From the NCBI RefSeq assembly GCF_907177275.1, contig NZ_CAJSLV010000089.1:1-46170 (forward strand): a stretch of DNA of 46,170 nt. Direction: 5' to 3'. Under the pieces are notes generated by a model that saw only the letters and a program-made list of their open reading frames with translations, was not told the origin of the DNA and did not search any database. Of the stretch, positions 26,292 to 34,561 are shown piece by piece (within the stretch, counting starts at the first letter, position 1; each line of letters opens with the position of its first letter). The stretch is from Actinacidiphila cocklensis. Lineage in GTDB: Bacteria > Actinomycetota > Actinomycetes > Streptomycetales > Streptomycetaceae. Made by a program: the position numbers and the translations under genes.

Positions 26292-26500
26292 GTCGTGGAT
26301 TGTCGCGCAGTTCCCCCGCCCCCGAAAACGGTCACCCTCTGCGCAGAGGGCGAGCCCCTGGCAGGGGCGACTGCCGGGCGTTGGAGGACGCAGGCCAGAA
26401 GCGGCGCTGGGGGTCCCCCAGGCGAAGCGCTGGGGGCGGAACTGCGCGCCCAGTCCGAGCGGCGGGGAGGATGCAACGCCACAGCAGGTGGCACCCACCT
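26292..26500 (-). repeat. Intergenic inverted-repeat element, copy C
   Basis: The left end GTCGTGGATTGTCGCGCAGTTCC is longer than shown elsewhere (26292-26314); its inner part TGTCGCGCAGTTCC is the shared end. The right end GGAACTGCGCGCCCAGTC is at 26438. Between them are CCCTCTGCGCAGAGGG (26335-26350), CCCCTGGCAGGGG, and the core GCGCTGGGGGTCCCCC. The tail GCCACAGCAGGTGGCACCC begins at 26478. End to end (26292-26460, 169 bases) it is nearly the same length as copy A. Confidence 0.75.
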
Positions 26501-26510
26501 GGGGGCGCGA

Positions 26511-26637
26511 GGAACTGCGCGCTCAGCCGCGACGTACCGAGAGGTGCGAGCCCGCCGCTAGGGGCAGGGCCTGAAGGGGCGCTGGGGGTCCCCCCAGGCG
26601 AAGTGCTGGGGGCGGAACTGCGCGCTCAGCCACGACG
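26511..26637 (-). repeat. Intergenic inverted-repeat element, copy D (partial, tandem to C)
   Basis: Two 24-base direct repeats starting GGAACTGCGCGCTCAGCC, at 26511-26534 and 26614-26637, differ at one position. The second is preceded by the same core as the other copies (GGGGCGCTGGGGGTCCCCCC and GCTGGGGGCGG). It lies directly behind copy C, so the 488-base gap before the hexosaminidase gene is almost wholly made of these repeats. Confidence 0.7.
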
Positions 26638-26718
26638 CGGCCGCGGGCAGGCAGCCCACCGCAAGGGGCAAGGCTCCCCCCCGGAGGGAAGGTGGGGGCC
26701 GCGGGGGAGGATGACCGC

Positions 26719-28326
26719 ATGGATCTCATCCCGCAGGCGCGGCTGGTGCGGACAGAGGGCGGCTCGGTCGAGCTGGGGAGCCGGGTGCGGCTGGAGGCGG
26801 GGGCGGGGGCCGAAGGGGCCGCACGGTGGATGCGGACGGTGCTGGCACCGGCACTCGGCGTGGACTTCGACGCCGACGCCGACGGCCCCGCCGTACGGCT
26901 CGCCGTGGACCCGGACCTCGGCCCCGAGGCGTACCGCCTCACCGTCACCCCGGACGGCGTCCGGCTCACCGGCGGCGACGCCCAGGGTGTCTTCTGGGGC
27001 ACCCAGACCGTCCGCCAGCTGCTGGCCCCGGCGGCGTACCGCCGGGCACCGTCGCCCGGGGCGGCCCCCTGGACCCTGCCGGTCTGCGACATCGCGGACC
27101 GGCCCCGCTTCCACTGGCGCGGTTTCATGCTCGACGTCGCACGCCACTTCATGCCCAAGGACGGCGTCCTGCGCCACCTCGACCTGATGGCGGCGCACAA
27201 GCTGAACGTGCTGCACCTGCACCTCACCGACGACCAGGGCTGGCGGCCCGAGATCACCCGCTACCCGCGGCTGACGGAGGTCGGCGCGTGGAGGCACCGC
27301 ACGAAGGTCGGCCTGAAGGAGTCCCCGCTGTGGGACGAGCGGCCGCACGGCGGTTACTACACCCAGGACGACCTCCGGGAGATCGTCGCGTACGCCGGGA
27401 GCCGGCACATCACGGTGGTGCCGGAGATCGACATCCCGGGCCACTCGCAGGCGGCCATCGCCGCGTATCCGGAACTGGGCAACAGCGACGTCGTCGACAC
27501 CGCCGCCCTGCCGGTGCTCGACCACTGGGGGGTCAACCCCAACGTGCTGGCGCCCACCGAGGCGACCCTGCGCTTCTACGAGGGCGTCCTCACCGAGCTG
27601 CTGGACATCTTCCCGGGCACCTTCGTCCACATCGGCGGCGACGAGTGCCCCAAGGAGCAGTGGCGGGCCTCGCCCACCGCGCAGGCGCGGATCGCCGAGC
27701 TGGGGGTGCGGGACGAGGACGGGCTGCAGAGCGCGCTGATCCGGCACTTCGACCGCTGGCTCGCGGACCGCGGGCGGCGGCTGATCGGCTGGGACGAGAT
27801 CCTGGAGGGAGGGCTCGCGCCGGGCGCCGCCGTGTCGTCCTGGCAGGGCTACGCGGGCGGTGTCGCGGCGGCCAAGGCGGGGCACGACGTGGTGATGTGC
27901 CCGCAGAGCCAGGTGTACCTGGACTGGCGGCAGGCACCGGGCGCCGACGAGCCGGTGCCGATCGCCCATGTGCGGACCCTGGAGGACGTCTACCGCTTCG
28001 AGCCGGTGCCCGCGGAGTTGACCGCGGCGGAAGCGGAACACGTCATCGGCACCCAGGCCAACGTGTGGACCGAAGTCCTGGACTCACCGCGGGCGGTGGA
28101 CTACGCGGTCTACCCGCGACTGGCCGCGCTCGCCGAGGTCGCCTGGTCGCCGCTGCCGCCGCCCGCCGAGCGCGACTGGGCCGGCTTCGAGGCGCGGATG
28201 CGCACGCACTACGCCCGGCTCGACGCCCTGGGCGTCGAGTACCGCCCGCCCGGCGGCCCGCGTCCCTGGCAGCGCCGCCCGGGCGTCCTGGGGCGGCCGT
28301 CGGAGGGTCCGCCCCCGATCGTGTGA
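26719..28326 (+). CDS. GH20 beta-N-acetylhexosaminidase
   Basis: The gene encodes 535 residues from ATG 26719, with GGGGGAGG eight bases upstream. An N-terminal GH20b-type domain (to about residue 130) precedes the TIM barrel. Barrel landmarks: FHWRGFMLDVARHFMPKD, LHLHLTDDQGWRPEI, PEIDIPGHSQAAIAAYPELG, and the catalytic Asp308-Glu309 pair in HIGGDECPKEQW. The enzyme removes terminal GlcNAc or GalNAc by substrate-assisted catalysis. No signal peptide is visible, so it should act inside the cell on imported chitobiose or muropeptide sugars (inference). No DasR-type operator was seen upstream. The gap in front is filled by repeats C and D. Confidence 0.93.
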   Translation: MDLIPQARLVRTEGGSVELGSRVRLEAGAGAEGAARWMRTVLAPALGVDFDADADGPAVRLAVDPDLGPEAYRLTVTPDGVRLTGGDAQGVFWGTQTVRQLLAPAAYRRAPSPGAAPWTLPVCDIADRPRFHWRGFMLDVARHFMPKDGVLRHLDLMAAHKLNVLHLHLTDDQGWRPEITRYPRLTEVGAWRHRTKVGLKESPLWDERPHGGYYTQDDLREIVAYAGSRHITVVPEIDIPGHSQAAIAAYPELGNSDVVDTAALPVLDHWGVNPNVLAPTEATLRFYEGVLTELLDIFPGTFVHIGGDECPKEQWRASPTAQARIAELGVRDEDGLQSALIRHFDRWLADRGRRLIGWDEILEGGLAPGAAVSSWQGYAGGVAAAKAGHDVVMCPQSQVYLDWRQAPGADEPVPIAHVRTLEDVYRFEPVPAELTAAEAEHVIGTQANVWTEVLDSPRAVDYAVYPRLAALAEVAWSPLPPPAERDWAGFEARMRTHYARLDALGVEYRPPGGPRPWQRRPGVLGRPSEGPPPIV

Positions 28327-28591
28327 CCAATCGCGCAACATCTGTACCGGGTCGCAGCGAACCTGGCACCGTGGACCCGTAACAGCCGTAACACACACGA
28401 AGGATGGCAATTCCGGCACTGTGTCAATTTCCGCGGGAGACGTACGATCGCACGCGTGGCGGACGGATCGGTACTTCGTGGACCCTCGCGCCGACCCCGG
28501 GGGAAGATGTGCCAGAGTTGCCACGTCCGGGCGCTCAGCACGTACGGTACGGCTACCGCGTGACGGAGGAAGGCCGGGAAGGGGCAGCTGC
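28327..28591 (+). other. Leader region of the molybdenum hydroxylase operon
   Basis: These 265 bases between the hexosaminidase and the FAD subunit gene should contain the operon promoter. A 63-codon frame at 28404-28595 starts with ATG close behind GAAGG, but its third positions lack the G/C preference of real genes here, so I do not call it. The segment 28340-28450 is relatively AT-rich. Confidence 0.4.
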
Positions 28592-29464
28592 GTGAGCACG
28601 TATGCACAGCAGACCGCGGAGAATGTCACGTTGCCGACCTCGCTCGACGAGGCGGTGGCGGCGCTCGCCGCCATGCCCAGCGCCGTGCCTGTCGCGGGCG
28701 GCACCGACCTGATGGCGTCGGTGAACGCCGGGTTGCTGCGGCCGGCCGCGCTCGTCGGCCTCGGGCGGATCGCGGAGATCCGCGGCTGGCAGTACGCCGA
28801 CGGGGCCGCGCTGCTCGGCGCGGGCCTCACCCACGCGCGCATGGGCCGGCCGGACTTCGCCGCACTCATCCCCGCGCTGGCCGCGGCCGCGCGCTCCGCG
28901 GGACCCCCGCAGATCCGCAACGCGGGCACGCTCGGCGGCAACATCGTCTCCGCCGCGCCCACCGGCGACGCGCTGCCGGTGCTGGCCGCGCTGGAGGCGA
29001 GCGTCATCCTCGCCGGTCCGGAGGCCGACCGGGAGATCCCGGTCAGCCACCTGCTGACCGGCATGGACCCGCTGCGGCCCGGCGAGCTGCTGGCCTTCGT
29101 CCGCATCCCGCTGCTGCACGCCCCGCAGACCTTCCTCAAGGCCACCGGCCGCACAGGACCGGGCCGCGCGGTCGCCTCCGTCGCGCTCGTCGTGGACCCG
29201 GCCAGGCGCCAGGTGCGCTGCGCGGTCGGCGCGGTCGCCCAGGTGCCGCTGCGGCCGCTGGAGGCCGAGCAGTGGGTGGCGGGGCTGATCGACTGGGACG
29301 GCGAGCGCAACCTCGCGCCCGAGGCCTGCACCGCCTTCGGGGAGTACGTGGCCGCCGCGTGCATCCCCGACCAGCCGGGGGTCGAACTGCCCCCGGCCGC
29401 CGTCCAGCTGCGCCGCACGGTGGCCGCACTGTCCCGCCGAGCGCTCGGGAGGGCACTGGCATGA
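28592..29464 (+). CDS. Xanthine dehydrogenase-family FAD-binding subunit
   Basis: The gene encodes 290 residues from GTG 28592, with GGAAGGGG upstream. It is the medium FAD subunit of a molybdenum hydroxylase: PVAGGTDLMA near residue 35 and IRNAGTLGGNIVSAAPTGDALPVLAAL near 109 are the two FAD-binding loops of the CoxM/XdhB type, and a C-terminal CO-dehydrogenase-flavoprotein domain follows. It passes electrons from the iron-sulfur subunit to NAD or another acceptor. The stop codon overlaps the ATG of the iron-sulfur subunit gene (ATGA at 29461-29464), indicating coupled translation. Confidence 0.92.
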   Translation: MSTYAQQTAENVTLPTSLDEAVAALAAMPSAVPVAGGTDLMASVNAGLLRPAALVGLGRIAEIRGWQYADGAALLGAGLTHARMGRPDFAALIPALAAAARSAGPPQIRNAGTLGGNIVSAAPTGDALPVLAALEASVILAGPEADREIPVSHLLTGMDPLRPGELLAFVRIPLLHAPQTFLKATGRTGPGRAVASVALVVDPARRQVRCAVGAVAQVPLRPLEAEQWVAGLIDWDGERNLAPEACTAFGEYVAAACIPDQPGVELPPAAVQLRRTVAALSRRALGRALA

Positions 29465-30747
29465 CCGACCAGCCGCAGCAGCGGGGCGGCCCCCCCGGCA
29501 ACACCGGGGCGTGGCAGCCCGTTCCGGGCGGCGGGGACTACGACCCCGACCAGACCATGCATGTCTCCTTCGCCGCCCAACTCCCGCCGGAGCCGCTCCC
29601 CGGCGAGGACCCGCTGATCGCGCACGGCCCGGTCGGCGACACCGACCCGGCCACGCAGTGGACGATCCCGGTGATAAGGGACGAGCCCGAGAGCGACTCG
29701 GGCGAGTACTCGGTCGGCGCCTTCACCTCTTCGTGGGACCGGGCGCCCTCGCCCGCGGCGCCCACGCAGTCCTTCCCCGCCGGGATGTTCGGGCAGGGCG
29801 CGGCGGCGCAGGCCGCGGCCGCGCAGGCGCCCGCGCCCGCCCCCGAGTCGGCGGAGCCCGCCGAGGCCGCGGCCGAGCCCGAGAGGCAGTGGGCCGCCTT
29901 CGGCGGCGAGGCGCTGCCGTGGCAGCCGGTCGAGCAGGCGGCGGCGGAGGCCGCGTGGTCCTCGGTGGTCGACGAGGTGCCGGACGCCGGCACCGACGTC
30001 GAATCGGGGGCAGAGGCCCTGCCGGCGCACGAGCCGGCGCAGGAACCGGAGCCGTCCGAGGCTTTCGAGCCCGCCGAGGCTTTCGAGCCCGCGGAGCCCG
30101 CGGAGGCTTTCGAGCCCGCCGAGGCCGCCGGGCCGGAGCAGCCGGAAGCGGCGCCCGGGCACGAGCCGGAGGCCGAGCCGGAACCGGAGGCCGAGCCGAC
30201 CCGCAGCGAACACCCGCTGGCCTCCTACCTGCTGCGGGTCAACGGCACCGAGCGGCCCGTGACGGACGCCTGGCTCGGCGAGTCGCTGCTGTACGTGCTG
30301 CGCGAGCGCCTCGGCCTGGCCGGGGCCAAGGACGGCTGCGAGCAGGGCGAGTGCGGTGCCTGCTCGGTCCAGGTGGACGGGCGGCTCGTCGCGTCCTGCC
30401 TGGTGCCCGCCGCCACCGCCGCGGGCAGCGAGGTCCGCACGGTCGAGGGCCTGTCGGCCGACGGCCGGCTCTCCGACGTCCAGCAGGCGCTGGTGGAGTG
30501 CGGCGCCGTCCAGTGCGGCTTCTGCATCCCGGGCATGGCGATGACCGTGCACGACCTGCTGGAGGGCAACCACCGCCCCACCGACCTGGAGACGCGCCAG
30601 GCCCTGTCGGGCAACCTGTGCCGCTGCTCCGGCTACCGCGGTGTCGTGGAGGCGGTCCGCCAGGTCGTCGCCACCCGCGACGCCGACGAGCCGCAGGCCT
30701 CCCCCCGCATCCCCAACCAGCCGGGCCCCCCGGAGGCCGCCGTATGA
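29461..30747 (+). CDS. Xanthine dehydrogenase-family 2Fe-2S subunit with long acidic N-terminal extension
   Basis: The gene encodes 428 residues from ATG 29461. The catalytic part begins only near residue 256: a plant-type 2Fe-2S site (Cys293, Cys298, Cys301 and the following SC) and the second cluster domain (Cys347, Cys352, Cys355, then CRC in LSGNLCRCSGYR). Such subunits are normally about 160-200 residues. The first 255 residues are low-complexity, rich in Ala, Glu and Pro, with repeated AFEPAEAFEPAEPAEAF units at about 200-225, and probably disordered. There is no Tat signal, so the enzyme is cytoplasmic. The start is fixed by the ATGA overlap with the upstream gene. The extension shares codon use with the rest of the gene, so it is coding. 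Confidence 0.9.
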   Translation: MTDQPQQRGGPPGNTGAWQPVPGGGDYDPDQTMHVSFAAQLPPEPLPGEDPLIAHGPVGDTDPATQWTIPVIRDEPESDSGEYSVGAFTSSWDRAPSPAAPTQSFPAGMFGQGAAAQAAAAQAPAPAPESAEPAEAAAEPERQWAAFGGEALPWQPVEQAAAEAAWSSVVDEVPDAGTDVESGAEALPAHEPAQEPEPSEAFEPAEAFEPAEPAEAFEPAEAAGPEQPEAAPGHEPEAEPEPEAEPTRSEHPLASYLLRVNGTERPVTDAWLGESLLYVLRERLGLAGAKDGCEQGECGACSVQVDGRLVASCLVPAATAAGSEVRTVEGLSADGRLSDVQQALVECGAVQCGFCIPGMAMTVHDLLEGNHRPTDLETRQALSGNLCRCSGYRGVVEAVRQVVATRDADEPQASPRIPNQPGPPEAAV

Positions 30748-30878
30748 CCCCCCGACCCCCGCTCTCCCGCGGCCGCGCGGCCGCGGGCGGAGGCGTGCCC
30801 CCGCGAGGGGGCCTGACGACGACGGGCACACGCCCACAGGGCGCCGCGGGCGCCGTACGCGGGGGAGGCGCGCGGTGA
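30744..30878 (+). other. 44-codon linking frame with a 22-bp palindrome
   Basis: Between the iron-sulfur and molybdenum subunit genes, a frame starts at ATG 30744, overlapping the upstream stop as ATGA, and stops at TGA 30876-30878, overlapping the next start as GTGA. It would encode MTPRPPLSRGRAAAGGG... (44 residues, low-complexity). Bases 30766-30787 form a perfect 22-bp GC palindrome, and a smaller hairpin (GCCCCC/GGGGGC) lies near 30797-30812. It may be a translational bridge or simply spacer. Confidence 0.3.
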
Positions 30879-33181
30879 GCGTCATCGACGGGCCAGGGGC
30901 CGTCACGGAGAGCCTGGCCGGCGGGGGCACCCCGCACGGCATCGGCACTTCCCTGCCGTCGGCCGACGCGCCGGCGAAGACGCAGGGCACGTATCCGTAC
31001 GCGGCCGACCTGTGGGCCGAGGGCCTGCTGTGGGCCGCGGTCCTGCGCTCCCCGTACCCGCACGCGCGCATCGTGCGGATCGACACCGGCGAGGCCGCCG
31101 CGATGCCCGGCGTGCGCGCCGTCCTCACGCACGAGGACGTGCCCGGGGACGCCATGCACGGGCGGCTCGTCGCCGACCGGCCGGTGTTCGCCAAGGACAT
31201 CGTGCGGCACCACGGCGAGCCGATCGCCGCCGTCGCCGCCGACCACCCGGACACCGCCAGGCTCGCGGCCGCCGCCATCCTCGTCGAGTACGAGGTGCTC
31301 GAACCCGTCACCGACCCGGAGAAGGCCTTCGCGGCCGAACCGCTGCACCCCGACGGCAACCTGATCCGGCACATCCCGCTGCGCTTCGGCGACCCCGACA
31401 CCGTCGGCGAGGTCATCGTCGAGGGCCTGTACCGCGTCGGCCGCCAGGACCCGGCCCCGATCGGCGCCGAGGCGGGCCTTGCGGTGCCGCGCCCGGACGG
31501 CGGCGTCGAGCTGTACGTCGCCTCCACAGACCCGCACGCCGACCGCGACATCGCCGCGGCCTGCTTCGGCCTTGAGGCCGACCACGTCAAGGTCGTCGTC
31601 ACCGGTGTGCCCGGTGCCATGGGCGACCGCGAGGACTCCGGGATCCAGCTGCCGCTCGGCCTGCTGGCGCTGCGGACCGGCTGCCCGGTGAAGTTCGTCG
31701 CGACCCGCGAGGAGTCCTTCCTCGGGCACGCCCACCGCCACCCCACCCTGCTGCGCTACCGCCACCACGCGGACGCGGAGGGGCGGCTGGTGAAGGTCGA
31801 GGCGCAGATCCTGCTGGACGCGGGCGCGTACGCCGACGCCTCCTCCGACGCGCTCGCCGCCGCGGTGGCCTTCGCCGCGGGCCCCTACGTCGTCCCGCAC
31901 GTCTTCGTCGAGGGCTGGGCGGTACGCACCAACAACCCGCCGTCCGGGCACGTACGCGGCGAGGGCGCGCTCCAGGTCTGCACGGCCTACGAGGGCCAGA
32001 TGGACAAGCTCGCCGCCAAACTCGGCCTGGAACCGGCCGAGATCAGGATGCGCAACGTCCTGGCCACCGGCGACCTGCTGCCCACCGGGCAGTCCGTCAC
32101 CTGCCCCGCGCCGGTCGGCGAGCTGCTCAAGGCCGTCCGCGACGCCGACCTGCCGCCGCTGCCCGACGGCGACGACGAGTCGCAGTGGCTGCTGCCCGGC
32201 GGCACCTCGGGCGCCGGTGAACCCGGTGCGGTGCGCCGCGGCGTCGGCTACGCGCTCGGCATGGTCCACGTGCTCGGCGCCGAGGGCACCGACGAGGTGT
32301 CCACCGCGACCGTACGGGTCCACGACGGCCGCGCCACCGTCATCTGCGCCGCCGTCGAGACCGGCCAGGGCTTCACCACGCTGGCCCGGCAGATCGTCCA
32401 GGAGGTGCTCGGCGTCGAGGACGTGCGGGTGCTGCCCTCCGACACCGACCAGCCGCCCGCCGGGCCCGCCGCCCGCGGCCGGCACACCTGGGTCTCGGGC
32501 GGGGCGGTGGAGCGGGCCGCGAAGATGGTGCGCACCCAGCTCCTGCAGCCGCTCGCCGCGAAGTTCGGCATGTCCGTGGAGCTGCTGACCATCGCCGACG
32601 GGAAGATCACCTCGTACGACGGGGTGCTCTCGACGACGGTGGCCGAGACGCTGGACGGCAAGGAGCTGTGGGCGACGGCGCAGTGCCGGCCGCACCCCAC
32701 CGACCGGCTCGACGAGACCGGCCAGGGCGACGCCTTCGTCGGGCTGACCTTCTGCGCGATCCGGGCGGTCGTCGACGTCGACATCGAGCTGGGCGCGGTG
32801 CGGGTGGTGGAGCTGGCCGTCGCCCAGGACGTCGGCCGGGTCCTCAACCCGCGGCAGCTTGCCGCCCGTATCGAGGCCGGGGTCACGCAGGGCGTCGGGC
32901 TGGCCCTCATGGAGGACCTGCGCGCGCCCCGGGGCATCGTCAAGCGCCCCAGCCTCACCGGCTACGCGCTGCCCACCGCGCTCGACGCGCCCGAGGTGCG
33001 GATCGTCAAGCTCGTCGAGGAGCGCGACGTCGTCGCCCCGTTCGGGGCCAAGGCCGTCAGCGCCGTGCCCGTCGTGACGTCCCCGGCCGCGGTGGCGGCG
33101 GCCGTCCGCGCCGCCACCGGCCGCCCCATCTCCCGCCTCCCCATCCGCCCCCAGGCCGCGATCGTCAAACCCCCGGCGTAG
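30875..33181 (+). CDS. Molybdenum hydroxylase large subunit, atypical cofactor site
   Basis: The gene encodes 768 residues from GTG 30875, with GGGGGAGG upstream. The N-terminal a/b-hammerhead domain (KTQGTYPYAADLWAEGLLWAAVLRSPYPHARI) and the two molybdopterin-binding halves of the XdhA/CoxL family are present (GHVRGEGALQVCTAYEGQMD; VETGQGFTTLARQIVQEVLG). Two usual active-site motifs are changed: where the family has GGFGGK, this protein has GVPGAMGDRED (residues 244-254), and where it has GAKGVGEPP with the catalytic Glu, it has GAKAVSAVP, with Ala730 at the Glu position. It may use a different mechanism or substrate, or be inactive. It ends two bases before a convergent gene. The substrate is not known. 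Confidence 0.88.
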   Translation: MSVIDGPGAVTESLAGGGTPHGIGTSLPSADAPAKTQGTYPYAADLWAEGLLWAAVLRSPYPHARIVRIDTGEAAAMPGVRAVLTHEDVPGDAMHGRLVADRPVFAKDIVRHHGEPIAAVAADHPDTARLAAAAILVEYEVLEPVTDPEKAFAAEPLHPDGNLIRHIPLRFGDPDTVGEVIVEGLYRVGRQDPAPIGAEAGLAVPRPDGGVELYVASTDPHADRDIAAACFGLEADHVKVVVTGVPGAMGDREDSGIQLPLGLLALRTGCPVKFVATREESFLGHAHRHPTLLRYRHHADAEGRLVKVEAQILLDAGAYADASSDALAAAVAFAAGPYVVPHVFVEGWAVRTNNPPSGHVRGEGALQVCTAYEGQMDKLAAKLGLEPAEIRMRNVLATGDLLPTGQSVTCPAPVGELLKAVRDADLPPLPDGDDESQWLLPGGTSGAGEPGAVRRGVGYALGMVHVLGAEGTDEVSTATVRVHDGRATVICAAVETGQGFTTLARQIVQEVLGVEDVRVLPSDTDQPPAGPAARGRHTWVSGGAVERAAKMVRTQLLQPLAAKFGMSVELLTIADGKITSYDGVLSTTVAETLDGKELWATAQCRPHPTDRLDETGQGDAFVGLTFCAIRAVVDVDIELGAVRVVELAVAQDVGRVLNPRQLAARIEAGVTQGVGLALMEDLRAPRGIVKRPSLTGYALPTALDAPEVRIVKLVEERDVVAPFGAKAVSAVPVVTSPAAVAAAVRAATGRPISRLPIRPQAAIVKPPA

Positions 33182-33182
33182 G

Positions 33183-33938
33183 TCAGCGGGTGAGGGCCGA
33201 GGCGATGGACCGGACCGACTCCAGGGCCTCGGTGTGGAGGGTGCCGCCGAAGGTGACGCGGGTGACGCCGAGGGCGCCCAGCTCCCAGGGGGAGGGGGTG
33301 CCCGGCCTGCACAGCGCGTTGACCGGGACGGCGAGCGCCTCGGCGATGGTCGTCAGGTGCGTCGTGGGCGCGAGGATCGGGTAGACGCAGTCGGCGCCGG
33401 CGGCGGCGTAGAGCAGCCCGCGCTCCACCGCCGCGGCGGGCGTCCGCTCCCCGCGCAGGTAGGTGTCGACGCGCGCGTTGAGCACCAGCGCGGAACCGGC
33501 CGCCGCACGGACCGCGGCCAGGCGGTCGGCCTGCCGCGCCGGCTCGACCAGCGCCCCGGTGGCCGGGTCGGTGTCCTCCAGGTTGCATCCCGCGGCCCCG
33601 GCCTCCAGCAGCCGCTCCACCAACTCGGCGGCGGGCAGGCCGTAGCCCGCCTCCACGTCCGCGGTCACGGGCACGTCCACGGCCCGGGCGATACGCCGGA
33701 TCGCCCCGAACATCTCGTCCGGCGGGGTGCCTTCACCGTCCTCGTAGCCGAGCGAGGCGGAGATCCCGGCGCTGGGCGTGGCCAGCGCGGGGAAGCCCGC
33801 GTCGGCGAAGACCCGCGCACTGGCCGCGTCCCACGGCCCCGGCAGCACCAGCGGATCCCCCGCCGCCCGCCCATGGTGCAGCGCCCGCAGCACGTCCGCG
33901 CCCGTACCCACCGCTGTGTGTTTCGTCTCCTGCGTCAT
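33183..33938 (-). CDS. Isocitrate lyase/PEP mutase superfamily protein
   Basis: The gene encodes 251 residues from ATG 33938. It is a TIM-barrel member of the PEP mutase/2-methylisocitrate lyase group: LVLPGPWDAASARVFADAGFPALATPSAGIS, then PVTADVEAGYG with the metal-binding Asp and Glu, GAAGCNLEDTD, and LNARVDTYL. The loop Cys of true isocitrate lyases (KKCGH) is absent, so it is more likely a hydrolase or mutase on a small oxoacid. TAGCGT lies seven bases before the ATG on the minus strand without a ribosome site, suggesting a leaderless transcript. The gene converges on the molybdenum subunit gene, with one base between the stops. Confidence 0.88.
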   Translation of the reverse strand: MTQETKHTAVGTGADVLRALHHGRAAGDPLVLPGPWDAASARVFADAGFPALATPSAGISASLGYEDGEGTPPDEMFGAIRRIARAVDVPVTADVEAGYGLPAAELVERLLEAGAAGCNLEDTDPATGALVEPARQADRLAAVRAAAGSALVLNARVDTYLRGERTPAAAVERGLLYAAAGADCVYPILAPTTHLTTIAEALAVPVNALCRPGTPSPWELGALGVTRVTFGGTLHTEALESVRSIASALTR

Positions 33939-34061
33939 GGGCCAGACGCTACGTGCTCCCGCGCCGCAGCGGCTGTGCCACTGGGCAGCGGAATATGTGG
34001 GCCAATCACCCGCCGGCGACGTCCGCCCCGAGCACCGGGCTGAGCCGTCCCGCCCGCGGCG

Positions 34062-34208
34062 CTACGGCACTCCCCGCGGCCGCTGTATGAGGACGCTCGC
34101 CATGTCGCCGGCGAACACGACGCAGAGCATGGCCACGGTGGTCGCGGCGAGCCGCCCGCCGTCGCGGTACTGCCCGGGGGGCAGGGGTGTGGACAAGGAC
34201 TTCCTCAC
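34062..34208 (-). CDS. Possible small one-helix membrane protein
   Basis: A 48-codon frame from GTG 34208 encodes VRKSLSTPLPPGQYRDGG followed by a hydrophobic segment (LAATTVAMLCVVFAGDMAS) and a short basic end. Nearly every codon ends in G or C, as in real genes of this genome. No ribosome site is visible. It lies between the PEP mutase-like gene and tRNA-Cys. I do not recognise a family; coding status is uncertain. Confidence 0.35.
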   Translation of the reverse strand: MRKSLSTPLPPGQYRDGGRLAATTVAMLCVVFAGDMASVLIQRPRGVP

Positions 34209-34307
34209 GGGCGTCAAGGTGCCCGCTGCGGGCTGTCGCCGCACCGTAGGGCAGCTGTCGCCACGCTGTCCAGGAGCGGGCTCCCCGGACGTGCGGAGAA
34301 GTCGGTC

Positions 34308-34382
34308 TGGAGGCCGTGACCGGATTCGAACCGGTGTATCTCGCTTTGCAGACGAGTCCCTGAACCACTCGGGCACACGGCC
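34308..34382 (-). tRNA. tRNA-Cys (anticodon GCA)
   Basis: On the minus strand the acceptor arms GGCCGTG (34382-34376) and CACGGCC (34318-34312) pair perfectly, followed by U73 and an encoded CCA (34310-34308). The anticodon arm CTCGT-CTGCAAA-GCGAG gives GCA, read from bases 34349-34347. The T arm CCGGTTCGAATCCGG is perfect. U73 and GCA are the identity elements of tRNA-Cys. Confidence 0.97.
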
Positions 34383-34561
34383 GTGGTGTGTTGCTCCGAC
34401 GATGACGGGTGCGGGCGGTCGCGGTCAATGGTGCGTGCGGGCGTGCCATGGGACTGCCATACGCCGTTTACAAAACCGACCGGGGGAGTAGGACGGAAGG
34501 CCGAGGCGGGTACGGTCTCGCGGCAGGGGTGAAATGGCCTGTTGCCCCTTACGCTGGGCCG

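Noticed and set aside
28404..28595. 63-codon frame ahead of the FAD subunit gene, with ATG close behind GAAGG and overlapping the next start
   Set aside because: Third codon positions are not G/C-rich and the sequence shows no domain or secondary-structure features; more likely promoter and leader.
34308..34382. tRNA-Cys as an integration site of a mobile element
   Set aside because: No integrase gene and no repeated copy of the tRNA 3' end was seen in the neighbouring sequence.
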